A DNA stretch of 64,000 bases, from positions 1,399,499-1,463,498 of the forward strand of contig NC_022538.1 of NCBI RefSeq assembly GCF_000968055.1. Direction: 5' to 3'. The translations under genes were made by a program, and so were the position numbers. Within the stretch, counting starts at the first letter, position 1. Each line of letters begins with the position of its first letter. Below the pieces are notes generated by a model. The model saw only the letters and a program-made list of their open reading frames with translations, was not told where the DNA came from and did no database searches. Shown here piece by piece: positions 51,955 to 63,384 of the stretch. Source of the DNA: Alteracholeplasma palmae J233. Lineage in GTDB: Bacteria > Bacillota_I > Bacilli_A > Acholeplasmatales > Acholeplasmataceae.

Positions 51955-52785
51955 TTATTTCGTGCGGCGTCTAATAATTAATGAAGTAGACGCTTTCTTG
52001 CTATCACGTGTTTTAATACCACGTGCTTTTTTACCCCATGGGGTCATTGGTGACTTACGTCCTACTGGTGTACGTCCTTCACCACCACCGTGTGGGTGAT
52101 CATTAGGGTTCATTACAGAACCACGAACAGTTGGACGAATTCCTAAGTGACGTGTTTTACCTGCTTTACCTACGTTTACTAATTCGTATGATTCGTTACC
52201 AACTGAACCAACTGTAGCACGACAAGTTCCTAATATTTTACGAACTTCTCCTGATTGTAAACGTACTAAAACGTATTTAGCTTCACGTCCAAGGATTTGT
52301 ACTGAAGCACCTGCACTACGTGCAATTTGTCCACCTTTACCTGGACTTAATTCGATGTTGTGTACAACTGTACCAACTGGAATATTCATAATAGGTAATG
52401 CGTTACCTGTTTTGATGTCTACTTCAGCACCTGATTCAACAGTCATTCCGACTACTAAACCTTTAGGAGCTAAAATATATCTTTTTTCTCCATCTAAATA
52501 ATGGATTAATGCGATGTTTGCACTTCTGTTTGGATCATACTCGATTGTTGCTACTTTACCAATAACATTATCTTTATTTCTTTTGAAATCAATAACACGG
52601 TATTTTCTTTTAGCACCGCCACCGATGTGTCTAACAGTCATTTTACCTTGATTGTTACGTCCACCAGTACGTTTGATTGGCTCAAGTAGTGATTTTTCAG
52701 GAGTAGATGTTGTAATTTCTTCGAATGTTAAAACACTCATATTACGACGACCATTTGTCGTTGGTTTGTATTTTTTAACCGCCAT
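51955..52785 (-). CDS. rplB: 50S ribosomal protein L2
   Basis: 276 residues: [58 protein letters not shown], and the peptidyl-transferase-proximal [20 protein letters not shown]. Confidence 0.98.
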   Translation of the reverse strand: MAVKKYKPTTNGRRNMSVLTFEEITTSTPEKSLLEPIKRTGGRNNQGKMTVRHIGGGAKRKYRVIDFKRNKDNVIGKVATIEYDPNRSANIALIHYLDGEKRYILAPKGLVVGMTVESGAEVDIKTGNALPIMNIPVGTVVHNIELSPGKGGQIARSAGASVQILGREAKYVLVRLQSGEVRKILGTCRATVGSVGNESYELVNVGKAGKTRHLGIRPTVRGSVMNPNDHPHGGGEGRTPVGRKSPMTPWGKKARGIKTRDSKKASTSLIIRRRTK

Positions 52786-52815
52786 AGGTTAATTCTCCTC
52801 TAACTTTCACTTATT

Positions 52816-53103
52816 TTATAGTGCAAAAGCGTCTATTTTTTGACCTTCTGCTAATTTTACTACTGCTTTTTTATATCCAGCAGTGAATCCTTCATATTTA
52901 CCCATTCTTTTTTTCTTAGGTAATACGGTTACTGTATTAACTGAAACAACTTTTACATTAAATATTGTTTCAATCGCTTTTTTGATTTCAACTTTATTTG
53001 CAGTTTTTTCAACTTTAAAAGTATATTTATTTTCTGTTTCAATTAAATTCATTGATTGTTCAGTAACGATAGGAGCTTTGATTAGTTCATAATATTTAGT
53101 CAT
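52816..53103 (-). CDS. rplW: 50S ribosomal protein L23
   Basis: 95 residues: YELIKAPIVTEQSMNLIE, YTFKVEKTANKVEIKKAIE, FNVKVVSVNTVTVLPKKKRM. Tunnel-exit docking site for trigger factor and SRP. Its ATG overlaps the rplD stop. Confidence 0.98.
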   Translation of the reverse strand: MTKYYELIKAPIVTEQSMNLIETENKYTFKVEKTANKVEIKKAIETIFNVKVVSVNTVTVLPKKKRMGKYEGFTAGYKKAVVKLAEGQKIDAFAL

Positions 53104-53726
53104 TAAGCTAATACCTCCTCAAAGTATGAAACAGCATCTTTAGTTAATACTAGTTTTTTACAATTTAATAAATCGTAAACACTTACGTGTGAAGCAACTT
53201 CTAATGAAACACCTGGGATGTTTCTTGCTGCTAATACTACGTTGTCTGATAATTCAGCTGATACTACTAAGATTTTTCCTGTTAGATTTAAGCTATCTAA
53301 GATTGCTTTAAAATCTTTTGTTTTACGAGTTTCTAAATTAAAGTTTTCAACAACAACGATTTGTTCTCTTTTAACGTGAGCAGATAATGCTGAACGTAAA
53401 GCTAACTTACGAACTTTTTGATTTACTTTAACTTCATAGCTTCTTGGTGTTGGACCGAATACGATACCACCACCACGCCATTGTGGTGATCTGATTGAAC
53501 CTTGGCGTGCGCGTCCAGTTCCTTTTTGTCTCCATGGTTTCTTACCGCCACCTGAAACATCTGCTCTGTTTTTAACTGAGTGTGTTCCTTGACGCATTGC
53601 AGCTCTTTGAGCGTTTACTACATCATATAAAACTTGTTGGTTTGGTTCGATACCGAAAACTTGTTCAGATAGGGTTAATTGTTCCACTTTAGAACCTGAT
53701 TGATTTAATACATCATATTTTGGCAT
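53103..53726 (-). CDS. rplD: 50S ribosomal protein L4
   Basis: 207 residues: MPKYDVLNQSGSKVEQLTL, tunnel loop KKPWRQKGTGRARQGSIRSP with GGGIVFGPTPRSYEVKVNQK. In gamma-proteobacteria L4 autoregulates the S10 operon; whether it acts on the leader here is unknown. Confidence 0.98.
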   Translation of the reverse strand: MPKYDVLNQSGSKVEQLTLSEQVFGIEPNQQVLYDVVNAQRAAMRQGTHSVKNRADVSGGGKKPWRQKGTGRARQGSIRSPQWRGGGIVFGPTPRSYEVKVNQKVRKLALRSALSAHVKREQIVVVENFNLETRKTKDFKAILDSLNLTGKILVVSAELSDNVVLAARNIPGVSLEVASHVSVYDLLNCKKLVLTKDAVSYFEEVLA

Positions 53727-53737
53727 ATTACCCCTCC

Positions 53738-54379
53738 TTATTTAGCACTCTTAATTGCAGATTTTACTACTACAAAACCTTTTTTAGGTCCTGGAATACT
53801 TCCGCTAATTAACAATACTTCATTTTCTGTGTCAACAGCTACAACTTTTAAGTTTTGAACTGTTACTTGTTCGTTACCCATTTGTCCAGGTAAGTTCTTA
53901 CCTTTCATGTTTCCTTTGATAGGTCCCATAGAACCTGGTCTACGGTGGTATCTAGAACCATGAGTCATAGGTCCTCTTGATTGATTATGGCGCTTAATAG
54001 CACCTGCAAAACCTTGCCCTTTTGAAGTTCCTGTAACGTCAACAACTTCTCCTGCTGCAAATAAGTTTAGATCTACAGAGTTACCTGCCTCTAAATTCGC
54101 TAATTCATTTGTAAGCTCTTCTTTAAAGCGAATTTCTTTAACGAAGCGCTTAGGTGCTGTATTAGCTTTTTTCACGTGCCCTAATTCAGGCTTGTTACTC
54201 AATGTTTCACGTTTTGATTCAAAACCAACTTGAGTTGCTACATAACCATCTATTTCGACAGTTTTTTGTTGTAGAACTACGTTGTCAGCTACATCAATAA
54301 CGGTTACTGGAATTAAAACACCATTTTCATCGAAAACTTGTGTCATTCCGATTTTTCTACCTAAGATTCCTTTGGCCAT
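53738..54379 (-). CDS. rplC: 50S ribosomal protein L3
   Basis: 213 residues: [58 protein letters not shown] and [18 protein letters not shown]. Assembly initiator close to the peptidyl-transferase centre. Confidence 0.98.
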   Translation of the reverse strand: MAKGILGRKIGMTQVFDENGVLIPVTVIDVADNVVLQQKTVEIDGYVATQVGFESKRETLSNKPELGHVKKANTAPKRFVKEIRFKEELTNELANLEAGNSVDLNLFAAGEVVDVTGTSKGQGFAGAIKRHNQSRGPMTHGSRYHRRPGSMGPIKGNMKGKNLPGQMGNEQVTVQNLKVVAVDTENEVLLISGSIPGPKKGFVVVKSAIKSAK

Positions 54380-54411
54380 TGCTGTTCCTCTTTCTTTTTA
54401 TTTATTATAAA

Positions 54412-54720
54412 TTATTTTTTTAATACGATATCGATACCTGATGGTAAATCAATATGCATTAGAGCGTCAATCGTTTTTGAATTTGGATTAACGATTTGGA
54501 TTAAACGTTTATGCGTACGACGTTCAAATTGTTCACGTGAAGTTTTATTAACGTGTGGTGAACGTAAAATTGTGAAGATTTCCTTCTTTGTAGGTAGTGG
54601 TACTGGTCCATTAACTGTTGCACCTGTTTTAACTACGCTTTCAACAATTTTCTTAGCAGCTTGATCAATTAGTCTGTGATCATAAGCTTTTAAACGAATC
54701 TTAATTACTTCTTTTGCCAT
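54412..54720 (-). CDS. rpsJ: 30S ribosomal protein S10
   Basis: 102 residues: [59 protein letters not shown]. First gene of the superoperon that runs through to rplQ; also the ribosomal partner of NusG. GGAGAC-type site upstream; a ~125-base leader precedes it. Confidence 0.98.
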   Translation of the reverse strand: MAKEVIKIRLKAYDHRLIDQAAKKIVESVVKTGATVNGPVPLPTKKEIFTILRSPHVNKTSREQFERRTHKRLIQIVNPNSKTIDALMHIDLPSGIDIVLKK

Positions 54721-54847
54721 TTTTTTGTCTCCTTCCGCCTATATTCTGTTTGCATAGACTTGCTCCTTGAGAAAACCCGACCTTAGACAACGGCTATCCG
54801 TGTATCGGCAACCTCTCAAATCACAGCCAACTCATAATTACATGAGC
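54721..54847 (-). promoter_or_regulatory. Structured leader of the S10-spc-alpha superoperon
   Basis: Between the promoter and rpsJ is a ~125-base untranslated leader that is much more GC-rich than its surroundings. Read leftward it has a 5' hairpin CTCAT/ATGAG (54831-54846) and a large stem closed by TTGAGA/TCTCAA (54767-54819) that encloses CGGATAGCCG and GGTTGCC segments. The structure suggests autoregulation by a ribosomal protein; which one cannot be told. Confidence 0.65.
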
Positions 54848-54853
54848 CTTTCT

Positions 54854-54882
54854 ATTATACAAAAAAAAAGCCTATATTGCAA
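54854..54882 (-). promoter_or_regulatory. Promoter of the ribosomal-protein superoperon
   Basis: Read leftward: TTGCAA (54877-54882), 17 bp containing nine T, TATAAT (complement of 54854-54859). It is the only good promoter seen upstream of the whole cluster. Confidence 0.85.
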
Positions 54883-54908
54883 GACTTTTTCTATATAAAA
54901 TACTATTT

Positions 54909-56327
54909 TTATATTTTATCGCTATTTATAAGTTGATTATATTCGTTTAAGCAATCGACAGTAATAATAAAATTTTTATATCCCATTTTAAACGTTTTTA
55001 ATAGTATTTCTTTATTTTTCAAGAGTTTACCCATAATATAATCAGGTTTATTTCTTAATCTTGAATGTTGATGGATTTCTCTTACCTCATTCATAAAATC
55101 ATTTTTAAACTCTGACAAATTAATATAGTCTTTTTCTTCATATAATTCATTATAAAGTTTTTTTGTATCTAATATAAGAAAATCAAAAGGCTTATAATGT
55201 TTCAAATACTCATAAACAACCTCGTTATCTATCATGATACCTACTTCAAGTAATTGTTCATATGGGTATAGTTTCAAGCTTGATTCAATTAAATGTCTAT
55301 AAAAGATATAATCTTGATCATTTGTAATTGAAGGAAAGACAACTTTCACATTACAATTCTTGCTAATTTCATTGATACAATATAATTCTAACTCATACAT
55401 AGAGTAATGCCTTGATAAAATATGTGGGTGTAATCTTGCATCTTCTTCTATGCCTAAATACTGATAGATTAATTGTTGATCTGGAAATATAATGATTAAT
55501 TCTCTTCCAGGAAAAGCATCTATTATTTTATTATATTCTTCTATTCTATCTTTTTTAGTTACTACAAGATTTTGTCTGAGATACATATTTTCTGTCCTAA
55601 TTAAAATTGCATCTACTAAATCTTTATTTTCTATTTTTTCAATTTCTTTAATGCTGCTTAACTCTACACCTATTTTTCCTTTGCGTATTTTTCTAGCATA
55701 ATATAACACTTCTTTTCTTAACTGATCGTTATCTGTAAAAACTAATTGCTCTTCAGGATATTTAGCATTTGAATCAAACTCATATAATTCTTTGGGTTCT
55801 TTAGGGTCTACCAAGTTAATCTCTTCTATATTTTGTGGAAGGTTTATGATATGTTGTGGTGTTGCGTTTTTTAATGTTAATTTAATTATCTTATCATAAG
55901 GTAATTGCATAATCATAAAAACTCTTTCTATTTGATAAATAAACCTTTTGAAAGATGTGTTTATAATTTCAAGTCCTGATAAAATATTGTATTGTGTTTT
56001 TTCAACACAAGTTTCTTTAATAACTTCATGAATAATTAAATCCCATTTTTTGAATAACTGTTCTTTTAAATTTGTTGTTTTAAAAAACTCTTTTTCATCT
56101 AGTGCTTTCATTAATCTATTATAGGCTTCTTGTAAAACTGTTATGTCATTAATACAATTATTCTTTTGATAGTAGCCCAATCTAGTTAACCAAAACAATC
56201 TTTCGATTTCTCTTTTTATCACTAATTTTATCCATTTTTTCTTTTCTTTGATAGCTGTTTTATCTTTATCTATTAATTCTTCTACATCAATAGAAATAAC
56301 TACATAGTTGCCATGCTTATCTGTCAT
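54909..56327 (-). CDS. Degenerate PTS enzyme I-like protein
   Basis: 472 residues. The second half follows the order of motifs in the PEP-binding barrel of PtsI: GVELSSIKEIEKIEN..ILIRTENMYLRQ (PtsI GIGLLRTEFLYM), EEYNKIIDAFPGRELIIIFP (PtsI AVIVRTLDIGG), LHPHILSRHYSMYELELY (PtsI NPFLGYRAIR), VKVVFPSITNDQD (PtsI LKIMFPMI) and VGIMIDNEVVYEYL..FDFLILDTKKLY (PtsI GIMVE..DFFSIGTNDL). The phospho-His domain (GGxTSH) is missing and DIGGDK is replaced by IFPDQQ, so normal PEP chemistry is unlikely. The first ~200 residues are helical and unrecognised. It lies next to the S10 promoter. Role unknown. Confidence 0.65.
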   Translation of the reverse strand: MTDKHGNYVVISIDVEELIDKDKTAIKEKKKWIKLVIKREIERLFWLTRLGYYQKNNCINDITVLQEAYNRLMKALDEKEFFKTTNLKEQLFKKWDLIIHEVIKETCVEKTQYNILSGLEIINTSFKRFIYQIERVFMIMQLPYDKIIKLTLKNATPQHIINLPQNIEEINLVDPKEPKELYEFDSNAKYPEEQLVFTDNDQLRKEVLYYARKIRKGKIGVELSSIKEIEKIENKDLVDAILIRTENMYLRQNLVVTKKDRIEEYNKIIDAFPGRELIIIFPDQQLIYQYLGIEEDARLHPHILSRHYSMYELELYCINEISKNCNVKVVFPSITNDQDYIFYRHLIESSLKLYPYEQLLEVGIMIDNEVVYEYLKHYKPFDFLILDTKKLYNELYEEKDYINLSEFKNDFMNEVREIHQHSRLRNKPDYIMGKLLKNKEILLKTFKMGYKNFIITVDCLNEYNQLINSDKI

Positions 56328-56417
56328 TTATTGTTATCTCCTTTTTTTACCTTCCATATATTATATATATTTCCTTTTCTTAAAGCCATCATTTTTTTGT
56401 GCAGCCCCTTTTTTTAT

Positions 56418-56444
56418 AAAAAAAAAGACGCTTTTTAGCATCTT
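56418..56444 (-). terminator. Terminator of the degV-marR operon
   Basis: Read leftward AGATGC/GCGTCT (56426-56443; one G-T pair) with a six-base loop, followed by a run of T. Confidence 0.85.
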
Positions 56445-56882
56445 TCAATATTTATCTTTAAAATAAAGTCTAATACTATCTAAAGATTTCATGAGAGCTT
56501 CATCTTTATCAAGTTCAAGTTCTTTAAATATAGAATCAATCATTTCATCATGAAACTCATCATGGATGACTAAGACTTTTAATGCTTCTTCTGTTAATTT
56601 AAGATAAACTTTTCTTCTATCTTCCTCATCACGATACCTATAGACATATCCTTTTTTGACAAGAACGTTTACTGAAGTGGTTAGGGTTCCTAATGTTACT
56701 CTAAGTTTTTTAGCAACGCTTCCCATTGTGGTGTCAGATACATTTCTAATGGCCTCAAGAACATGAACTTCTGTCATGGAAAGTGTAACACCTCTATGTC
56801 TTAAAGTAGTTTCTTCTATACTTAAGATATGATTAAACACCTCAACTAGTAGTTCATTAATAATTTCTTTTGACTTTGCCAT
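56445..56882 (-). CDS. MarR-family regulator (FabT-like context)
   Basis: 145 residues from the ATG at 56882, with GGAAGGATG upstream. Winged helix: LSMTEVHVLEAIRNVSDTTM, GSVAKKLRVTLGTLTTSVNV, LVKKGYVYRYRDEEDRRKVY. It is cotranscribed with the DegV gene. In streptococci the MarR protein FabT controls fatty-acid synthesis and DegV proteins (FakB) deliver fatty acids, so a lipid-related job is a reasonable inference, not shown by the sequence. Confidence 0.85.
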   Translation of the reverse strand: MAKSKEIINELLVEVFNHILSIEETTLRHRGVTLSMTEVHVLEAIRNVSDTTMGSVAKKLRVTLGTLTTSVNVLVKKGYVYRYRDEEDRRKVYLKLTEEALKVLVIHDEFHDEMIDSIFKELELDKDEALMKSLDSIRLYFKDKY

Positions 56883-56899
56883 TTTTGTATCATCCTTCC

Positions 56900-57751
56900 T
56901 CAATCTAATTCAACATACCCTATGCCCATTGCCCCTGGTCCAGTATGAGCTCCTACTACTGGGGTTAACGGTAATAAAGTAACTTCAGCTTTTGGATTTT
57001 GTTTTTGTATTCTTTCTTTTTGTTCTAATGCTAGTTTTTCATCTAGTGTATAAAGGATAAAGGCTCTAATATTTTCTTTTCCTTTTATGCCATCTAAAAC
57101 ATTTCTCACTAAGGCTTCTTGTGCTTTAGCAGTTGTTCTAATTTTTTCAAATGGAATAAGCTTTCCATCCACAATTTTTAAAATAGGTTTAATTTTTAGT
57201 AATGTTCCTAAAAAACCGCTTGTTTGTGATAATCTACCATTTTTTACTAAATACTTTAATGTATCCACTAAAAAGAATATATTTATATTATCTCTTATTT
57301 TCTCTAATTTTTCAACAATTATAGACGCTTCCAAGCCATCTTTAATCATTTTCTCTGCTTCTAGTGCTAATAAAGCTTCTCCGAATGAAGCTGACATAGA
57401 ATCAACTACATGAACGTTAATCCCCTCAACCATACTCTTAGCTAATATGCATCCTTGATAAGAACCTGATAACTTTGATGATACCGCGATGACTATCACA
57501 TCGGTATATCCTTCACTTTTAAGTTTTTCATAACTTTCAGCAACTTTCCCCGCTGATGCTTGTGATGTTGAGATATCCGCATTTGGTTTATCTAGCATCA
57601 TCTGATAAAAATCATTTGCTTTAATTTCTGTGTGATCTATATATTCTTTTCCGTCAAAGTGTACTGTTAGTCTTAAAACCTCTATTGGTATGTTTAATTT
57701 TACGTAATCTATTCCTGATGTAGATGTAATTGCTAATGCTATTTTCTTCAA
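56900..57751 (-). CDS. DegV-family fatty-acid-binding protein (FakB-like)
   Basis: About 283 residues from a TTG at 57751 that has AAGGAG eight bases upstream; longer in-frame readings cross the promoter. DegV motifs: AITSTSGIDYV, ADISTSQASAGKVAESYEKL, VIAVSSKLSGSYQGCILAK, VHVVDSMSASFGEALLALEA and LKYLVKNGRLS, then VVGAHTGPGAMGIGYV near the C-terminus. Known DegV proteins bind one fatty acid for phosphorylation by FakA. Upstream of the MarR gene in one transcript. Confidence 0.9.
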   Translation of the reverse strand: MKKIALAITSTSGIDYVKLNIPIEVLRLTVHFDGKEYIDHTEIKANDFYQMMLDKPNADISTSQASAGKVAESYEKLKSEGYTDVIVIAVSSKLSGSYQGCILAKSMVEGINVHVVDSMSASFGEALLALEAEKMIKDGLEASIIVEKLEKIRDNINIFFLVDTLKYLVKNGRLSQTSGFLGTLLKIKPILKIVDGKLIPFEKIRTTAKAQEALVRNVLDGIKGKENIRAFILYTLDEKLALEQKERIQKQNPKAEVTLLPLTPVVGAHTGPGAMGIGYVELD

Positions 57752-57797
57752 TTTTGTTTCTCCTTCAAAATATTTGAATATCAAAGTATTCTTTAAT

Positions 57798-57825
57798 ATA
57801 ATAACATACTTTTTCATTATTTCAA
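57798..57825 (-). promoter_or_regulatory. Promoter for degV-marR
   Basis: Read leftward: TTGAAA (complement of 57820-57825), 16 bp, TATTAT (complement of 57798-57803). Confidence 0.65.
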
Positions 57826-57836
57826 GTAAAATAAAA

Positions 57837-57875
57837 GAAAAAAGACTTATAACTGCATTTACAGCTAAAAGTCTT
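57837..57875 (-). terminator. Terminator of the lone tRNA-Asp gene
   Basis: Read leftward AAGACTTTTAGCTG pairs with CAGTTATAAGTCTT (57842-57875) and runs into TTTTTTC. Confidence 0.85.
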
Positions 57876-57889
57876 GTTGTATATATAAA

Positions 57890-57965
57890 TGGCGGTCCGG
57901 ACGGGATTTGAACCCGCGATCTCCTGCGTGACAGGCAAGCATGTTAACCCCTACACCACCGGACC
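57890..57965 (-). tRNA. tRNA-Asp (GTC), single-gene copy
   Basis: 76 bases with encoded CCA; acceptor GGTCCGG/CCGGACC, anticodon loop CTGTCAC giving GTC. The sequence is identical to the copy at 59095-59170 in the main cluster. It has its own promoter and terminator. Confidence 0.97.
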
Positions 57966-57975
57966 ATGCCATTTA

Positions 57976-58005
57976 ATTGTATCAAATTTATTGACTAAAA
58001 GTCAA
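57976..58005 (-). promoter_or_regulatory. Promoter for the lone tRNA-Asp
   Basis: Read leftward: TTGACT (complement of 58000-58005), 18 bp, TACAAT (complement of 57976-57981), about ten bases before the tRNA 5' end. Confidence 0.75.
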
Positions 58006-58857
58006 TTATTTATTACTATTTTCTAGATAATATTTTATAATTGCTTGAGTTCCTAGATCACCTAGATTTTTCTCATTTAATATATGATAAATATCTCTAA
58101 CTTGTTTAACAACAAGAGGTGAAAAATCAGCTTCTTCTATAATTAAATTTAAGTCTTTTAAAAAGTGTTTGATATAAAAGCCTGGATCTGTATTTCCTGA
58201 TATCATTTTAGGTCCGTTATTGATTGCTTGCCAAGAGGTTGCTGATCCGCCCGATATCACACTAAGCATTTTATCAACGTCTAAAGATTTTTCTTTAGCA
58301 TAGACAAGGCTTTCAGCTAAGGCACCTATTGTACCAGCGATTGCTGCTTGGTTAGCAAGTTTAGCATGCTGTCCATTACCAGCATGACCCATAAAATTAA
58401 TTGTTTTACCTAATTTTTCAAAAATTGTTAATACTTTAGAAAATACTTTTTCATCTCCCCCAACCATAATAGATAAAGTAGCGTTAATAGCGCCTAAATC
58501 TCCACCTGTTACAGGGGCATCTAATAAATCAAAACCTTTTTCTTTTCCTTCTAAGTACAACTCTTTAGCAAGTGTTGGTGATGAGGTTGTCATATCAACA
58601 ATGATTGTGCCTTTTTTAGCATGTTTAAATACTTCTGTTGTAACTTCTTTCACATCTTTAGGATATCCTACAATAGTAAACACTATATCAGCATCTTTAA
58701 CACACTCGTTAATTGATTTGCATACTGTTACATCGTTTTTTAATTCAAGAGCTCTTTCATAAGTTCTGTTGTAAACAGATACATCGTATCCAGCTTTTTT
58801 TAAATTAAGCGCCATTGGTTTACCCATAACACCTGTTCCAATCCATGCAATTTTCAT
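58006..58857 (-). CDS. 3-hydroxyisobutyrate dehydrogenase-family reductase (GarR/MmsB-like)
   Basis: 283 residues from the ATG at 58857 (TTGGAGG upstream). Rossmann start IAWIGTGVMGKPMALNLKKAG with the NADP-compatible NRT after strand 2; substrate motif LLDAPVTGGDLGA; catalytic Lys in GHAGNGQHAKLANQ; C-terminal GFYIKHFLKDLNLIIEEA. Members oxidise or reduce small beta-hydroxyacids such as tartronate semialdehyde or 3-hydroxyisobutyrate; the exact substrate cannot be read from sequence. Confidence 0.9.
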   Translation of the reverse strand: MKIAWIGTGVMGKPMALNLKKAGYDVSVYNRTYERALELKNDVTVCKSINECVKDADIVFTIVGYPKDVKEVTTEVFKHAKKGTIIVDMTTSSPTLAKELYLEGKEKGFDLLDAPVTGGDLGAINATLSIMVGGDEKVFSKVLTIFEKLGKTINFMGHAGNGQHAKLANQAAIAGTIGALAESLVYAKEKSLDVDKMLSVISGGSATSWQAINNGPKMISGNTDPGFYIKHFLKDLNLIIEEADFSPLVVKQVRDIYHILNEKNLGDLGTQAIIKYYLENSNK

Positions 58858-58965
58858 AGCTACCTCCAAGTTATTTATATACTATATTATATACCAATTT
58901 TATAGTTTGCTCTATTAATTAATCCTTAAACATTAACTCTTATTATTAAAAAATAGCAATTAAGC

Positions 58966-58996
58966 ATAAAAAAAACCATCTATTAAGACGGTTTTT
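58966..58996 (-). terminator. Terminator of the rRNA-tRNA operon
   Basis: Read leftward AAAACCGTC/GATGGTTTT (58972-58995; one G-T pair) with a run of T. It follows the tRNA-Phe gene, the last of the cluster. Confidence 0.88.
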
Positions 58997-59011
58997 GTTT
59001 ATTTATATTAG

Positions 59012-59087
59012 TGGTGGCTCCGGACGGAATTGAACCGCCGACACGAGGCTCTTCAGGCCACTGCTCTACCAACTGAGCTACAGAGCC
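59012..59087 (-). tRNA. tRNA-Phe (GAA)
   Basis: 76 bases, CCA encoded; acceptor GGCTCTG/CGGAGCC, loop CTGAAGA. The anticodon stem GTGGC/GCCTC has a T-T mismatch at position 28-42. Confidence 0.95.
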
Positions 59088-59094
59088 AAACTAA

Positions 59095-59170
59095 TGGCGG
59101 TCCGGACGGGATTTGAACCCGCGATCTCCTGCGTGACAGGCAAGCATGTTAACCCCTACACCACCGGACC
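59095..59170 (-). tRNA. tRNA-Asp (GTC), cluster copy
   Basis: 76 bases, identical to the lone copy at 57890-57965. Confidence 0.97.
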
Positions 59171-59174
59171 ATTT

Positions 59175-59251
<77 letters not shown>

Positions 59252-59306
59252 ATATTATTATACTACATATTTAATTGATTCGTTAATTTCTACCCAGAAA
59301 ATTAAC

Positions 59307-59397
59307 TGGCGGAGGAAGAGGGATTCGAACCCCCGCGCCTTTTACAGCCTGTCGGTTTTCAAGACCGATCCCTTCAGCCGGACTTGGGTATTCCTCC
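59307..59397 (-). tRNA. tRNA-Ser (TGA)
   Basis: 91 bases with long variable arm; acceptor GGAGGAA/TTCCTCC, anticodon loop CTTGAAA, discriminator G. Confidence 0.96.
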
Positions 59398-59419
59398 GTA
59401 AGTGTATCTATAAGTGATA

Positions 59420-59496
59420 TGGTGGACCCGGTAGGACTCGAACCTACGGCCGACCGGTTATGAGCCGGTAGCTCTAACCAACTGAGCTACGGGTCC
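59420..59496 (-). tRNA. tRNA-Ile2 (CAT, lysidine type)
   Basis: 77 bases; acceptor GGACCCG/CGGGTCC, anticodon CAT. The body resembles Bacillus tRNA-Ile(CAT) rather than elongator Met (GGACC start, GGCTCATAACC anticodon arm), and in gene order it sits between Met and Ser where Bacillus has Ile2. C34 would be converted to lysidine by TilS. Confidence 0.85.
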
Positions 59497-59500
59497 TTAT

Positions 59501-59577
59501 TGGTAGCGGCGGGGGGGATCGAACCCACGACCTCACGGGTATGAACCGTGCACTCTAGCCAGCTGAGCTACGCCGCC
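59501..59577 (-). tRNA. Elongator tRNA-Met (CAT)
   Basis: 77 bases; acceptor GGCGGCG/CGCCGCT-type end, anticodon arm ACGGTTCATACCCGT, close to Bacillus elongator tRNA-Met. Confidence 0.93.
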
Positions 59578-59622
59578 ATATCAATATATTTCATTCGTAC
59601 ATGTTCATTGCAAAAATTAAAT

Positions 59623-59698
59623 TGGTGGAGCTTAGCGGGATCGAACCGCTGACCTCCTGCGTGCAAGGCAGGCGCTCTCCCAGCTGAGCTAAAGCCCC
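59623..59698 (-). tRNA. tRNA-Ala (TGC), cluster copy
   Basis: 76 bases starting GGGGCTTTAGCTC, anticodon loop CTTGCAC. Identical to the spacer copy at 63109-63184. Confidence 0.97.
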
Positions 59699-59703
59699 AA
59701 AAA

Positions 59704-59788
59704 TGGTACCTGAAGTCGGACTTGAACCGACACGGCGTAAGCCACAGGATTTTAAGTCCTGCGTGTCTACCGATTCCACCATTCAGGC
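59704..59788 (-). tRNA. tRNA-Leu (TAA)
   Basis: 85 bases with long variable arm; acceptor GCCTGAA/TTCAGGT, anticodon loop CTTAAAA. Confidence 0.96.
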
Positions 59789-59808
59789 ATACTGGTATAA
59801 AAAATAAA

Positions 59809-59884
59809 TGGTGTCCCGTGAAAGATTCGAACTTTCGACACCTTGATTAAAAGTCAAGTGCTCTACCGACTGAGCTAACGGGAC
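59809..59884 (-). tRNA. tRNA-Lys (TTT)
   Basis: 76 bases; acceptor GTCCCGT/ACGGGAC, anticodon loop CTTTTAA. Confidence 0.97.
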
Positions 59885-59890
59885 GTGTAG

Positions 59891-59966
<76 letters not shown>

Positions 59967-59981
59967 ATTTGATAATTTAAA

Positions 59982-60057
59982 TGGTGGAGGATGACGGGCT
60001 CGAACCGCCGACCCTCTGCTTGTAAGGCAGATGCTCTCCCAACTGAGCTAATCCTCC
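59982..60057 (-). tRNA. tRNA-Val (TAC)
   Basis: 76 bases; acceptor GGAGGAT/ATCCTCC, anticodon loop CTTACAA. First tRNA after 5S rRNA. Confidence 0.97.
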
Positions 60058-60076
60058 ATATTAATTTTTAGAGATA

Positions 60077-60188
60077 CTGCCTGGCAACGTCCTATCTTCG
60101 CACACTGTACTATTTTCGGCGCTGAAGTGCTTAACTGCTGTGTTCGGTATGGGAACAGGTGTTTCCACTTCGCCATCGTCACCAGACA
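60077..60188 (-). rRNA. rrf: 5S ribosomal RNA
   Basis: About 110 bases. Read leftward it opens GTCTGGTGACGATGGCG and contains CACCTGTTCCCATACCGAAC and GTTGCCAGGC, the conserved 5S elements; the ends pair to close helix I. Exact ends are estimated from that pairing. Confidence 0.93.
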
Positions 60189-60220
60189 TCTCTCAAAACT
60201 AGATAAATTCTATTAAAAGT

Positions 60221-63057
<2,837 letters not shown>

Positions 63058-63108
63058 TATATTTCTTTTCTTTTAACAGAATTTTATCTACTTTTCAAAG
63101 ATCTCTTT

Positions 63109-63184
63109 TGGTGGAGCTTAGCGGGATCGAACCGCTGACCTCCTGCGTGCAAGGCAGGCGCTCTCCCAGCTGAGCTAAAGCCCC
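63109..63184 (-). tRNA. tRNA-Ala (TGC) in the 16S-23S spacer
   Basis: 76 bases, identical to the copy at 59623-59698. Confidence 0.97.
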
Positions 63185-63190
63185 AAATAA

Positions 63191-63267
<77 letters not shown>

Positions 63268-63384
63268 GTTATTTATATAACTTGCTTTGCTGCCACCGTA
63301 GAAACACTAAATATTAATTATAGTCTTTCAAAACTGAATATGATGAGTAATTTGGTTGTTGCATTTTTAATGCCTTTCTCCTTA

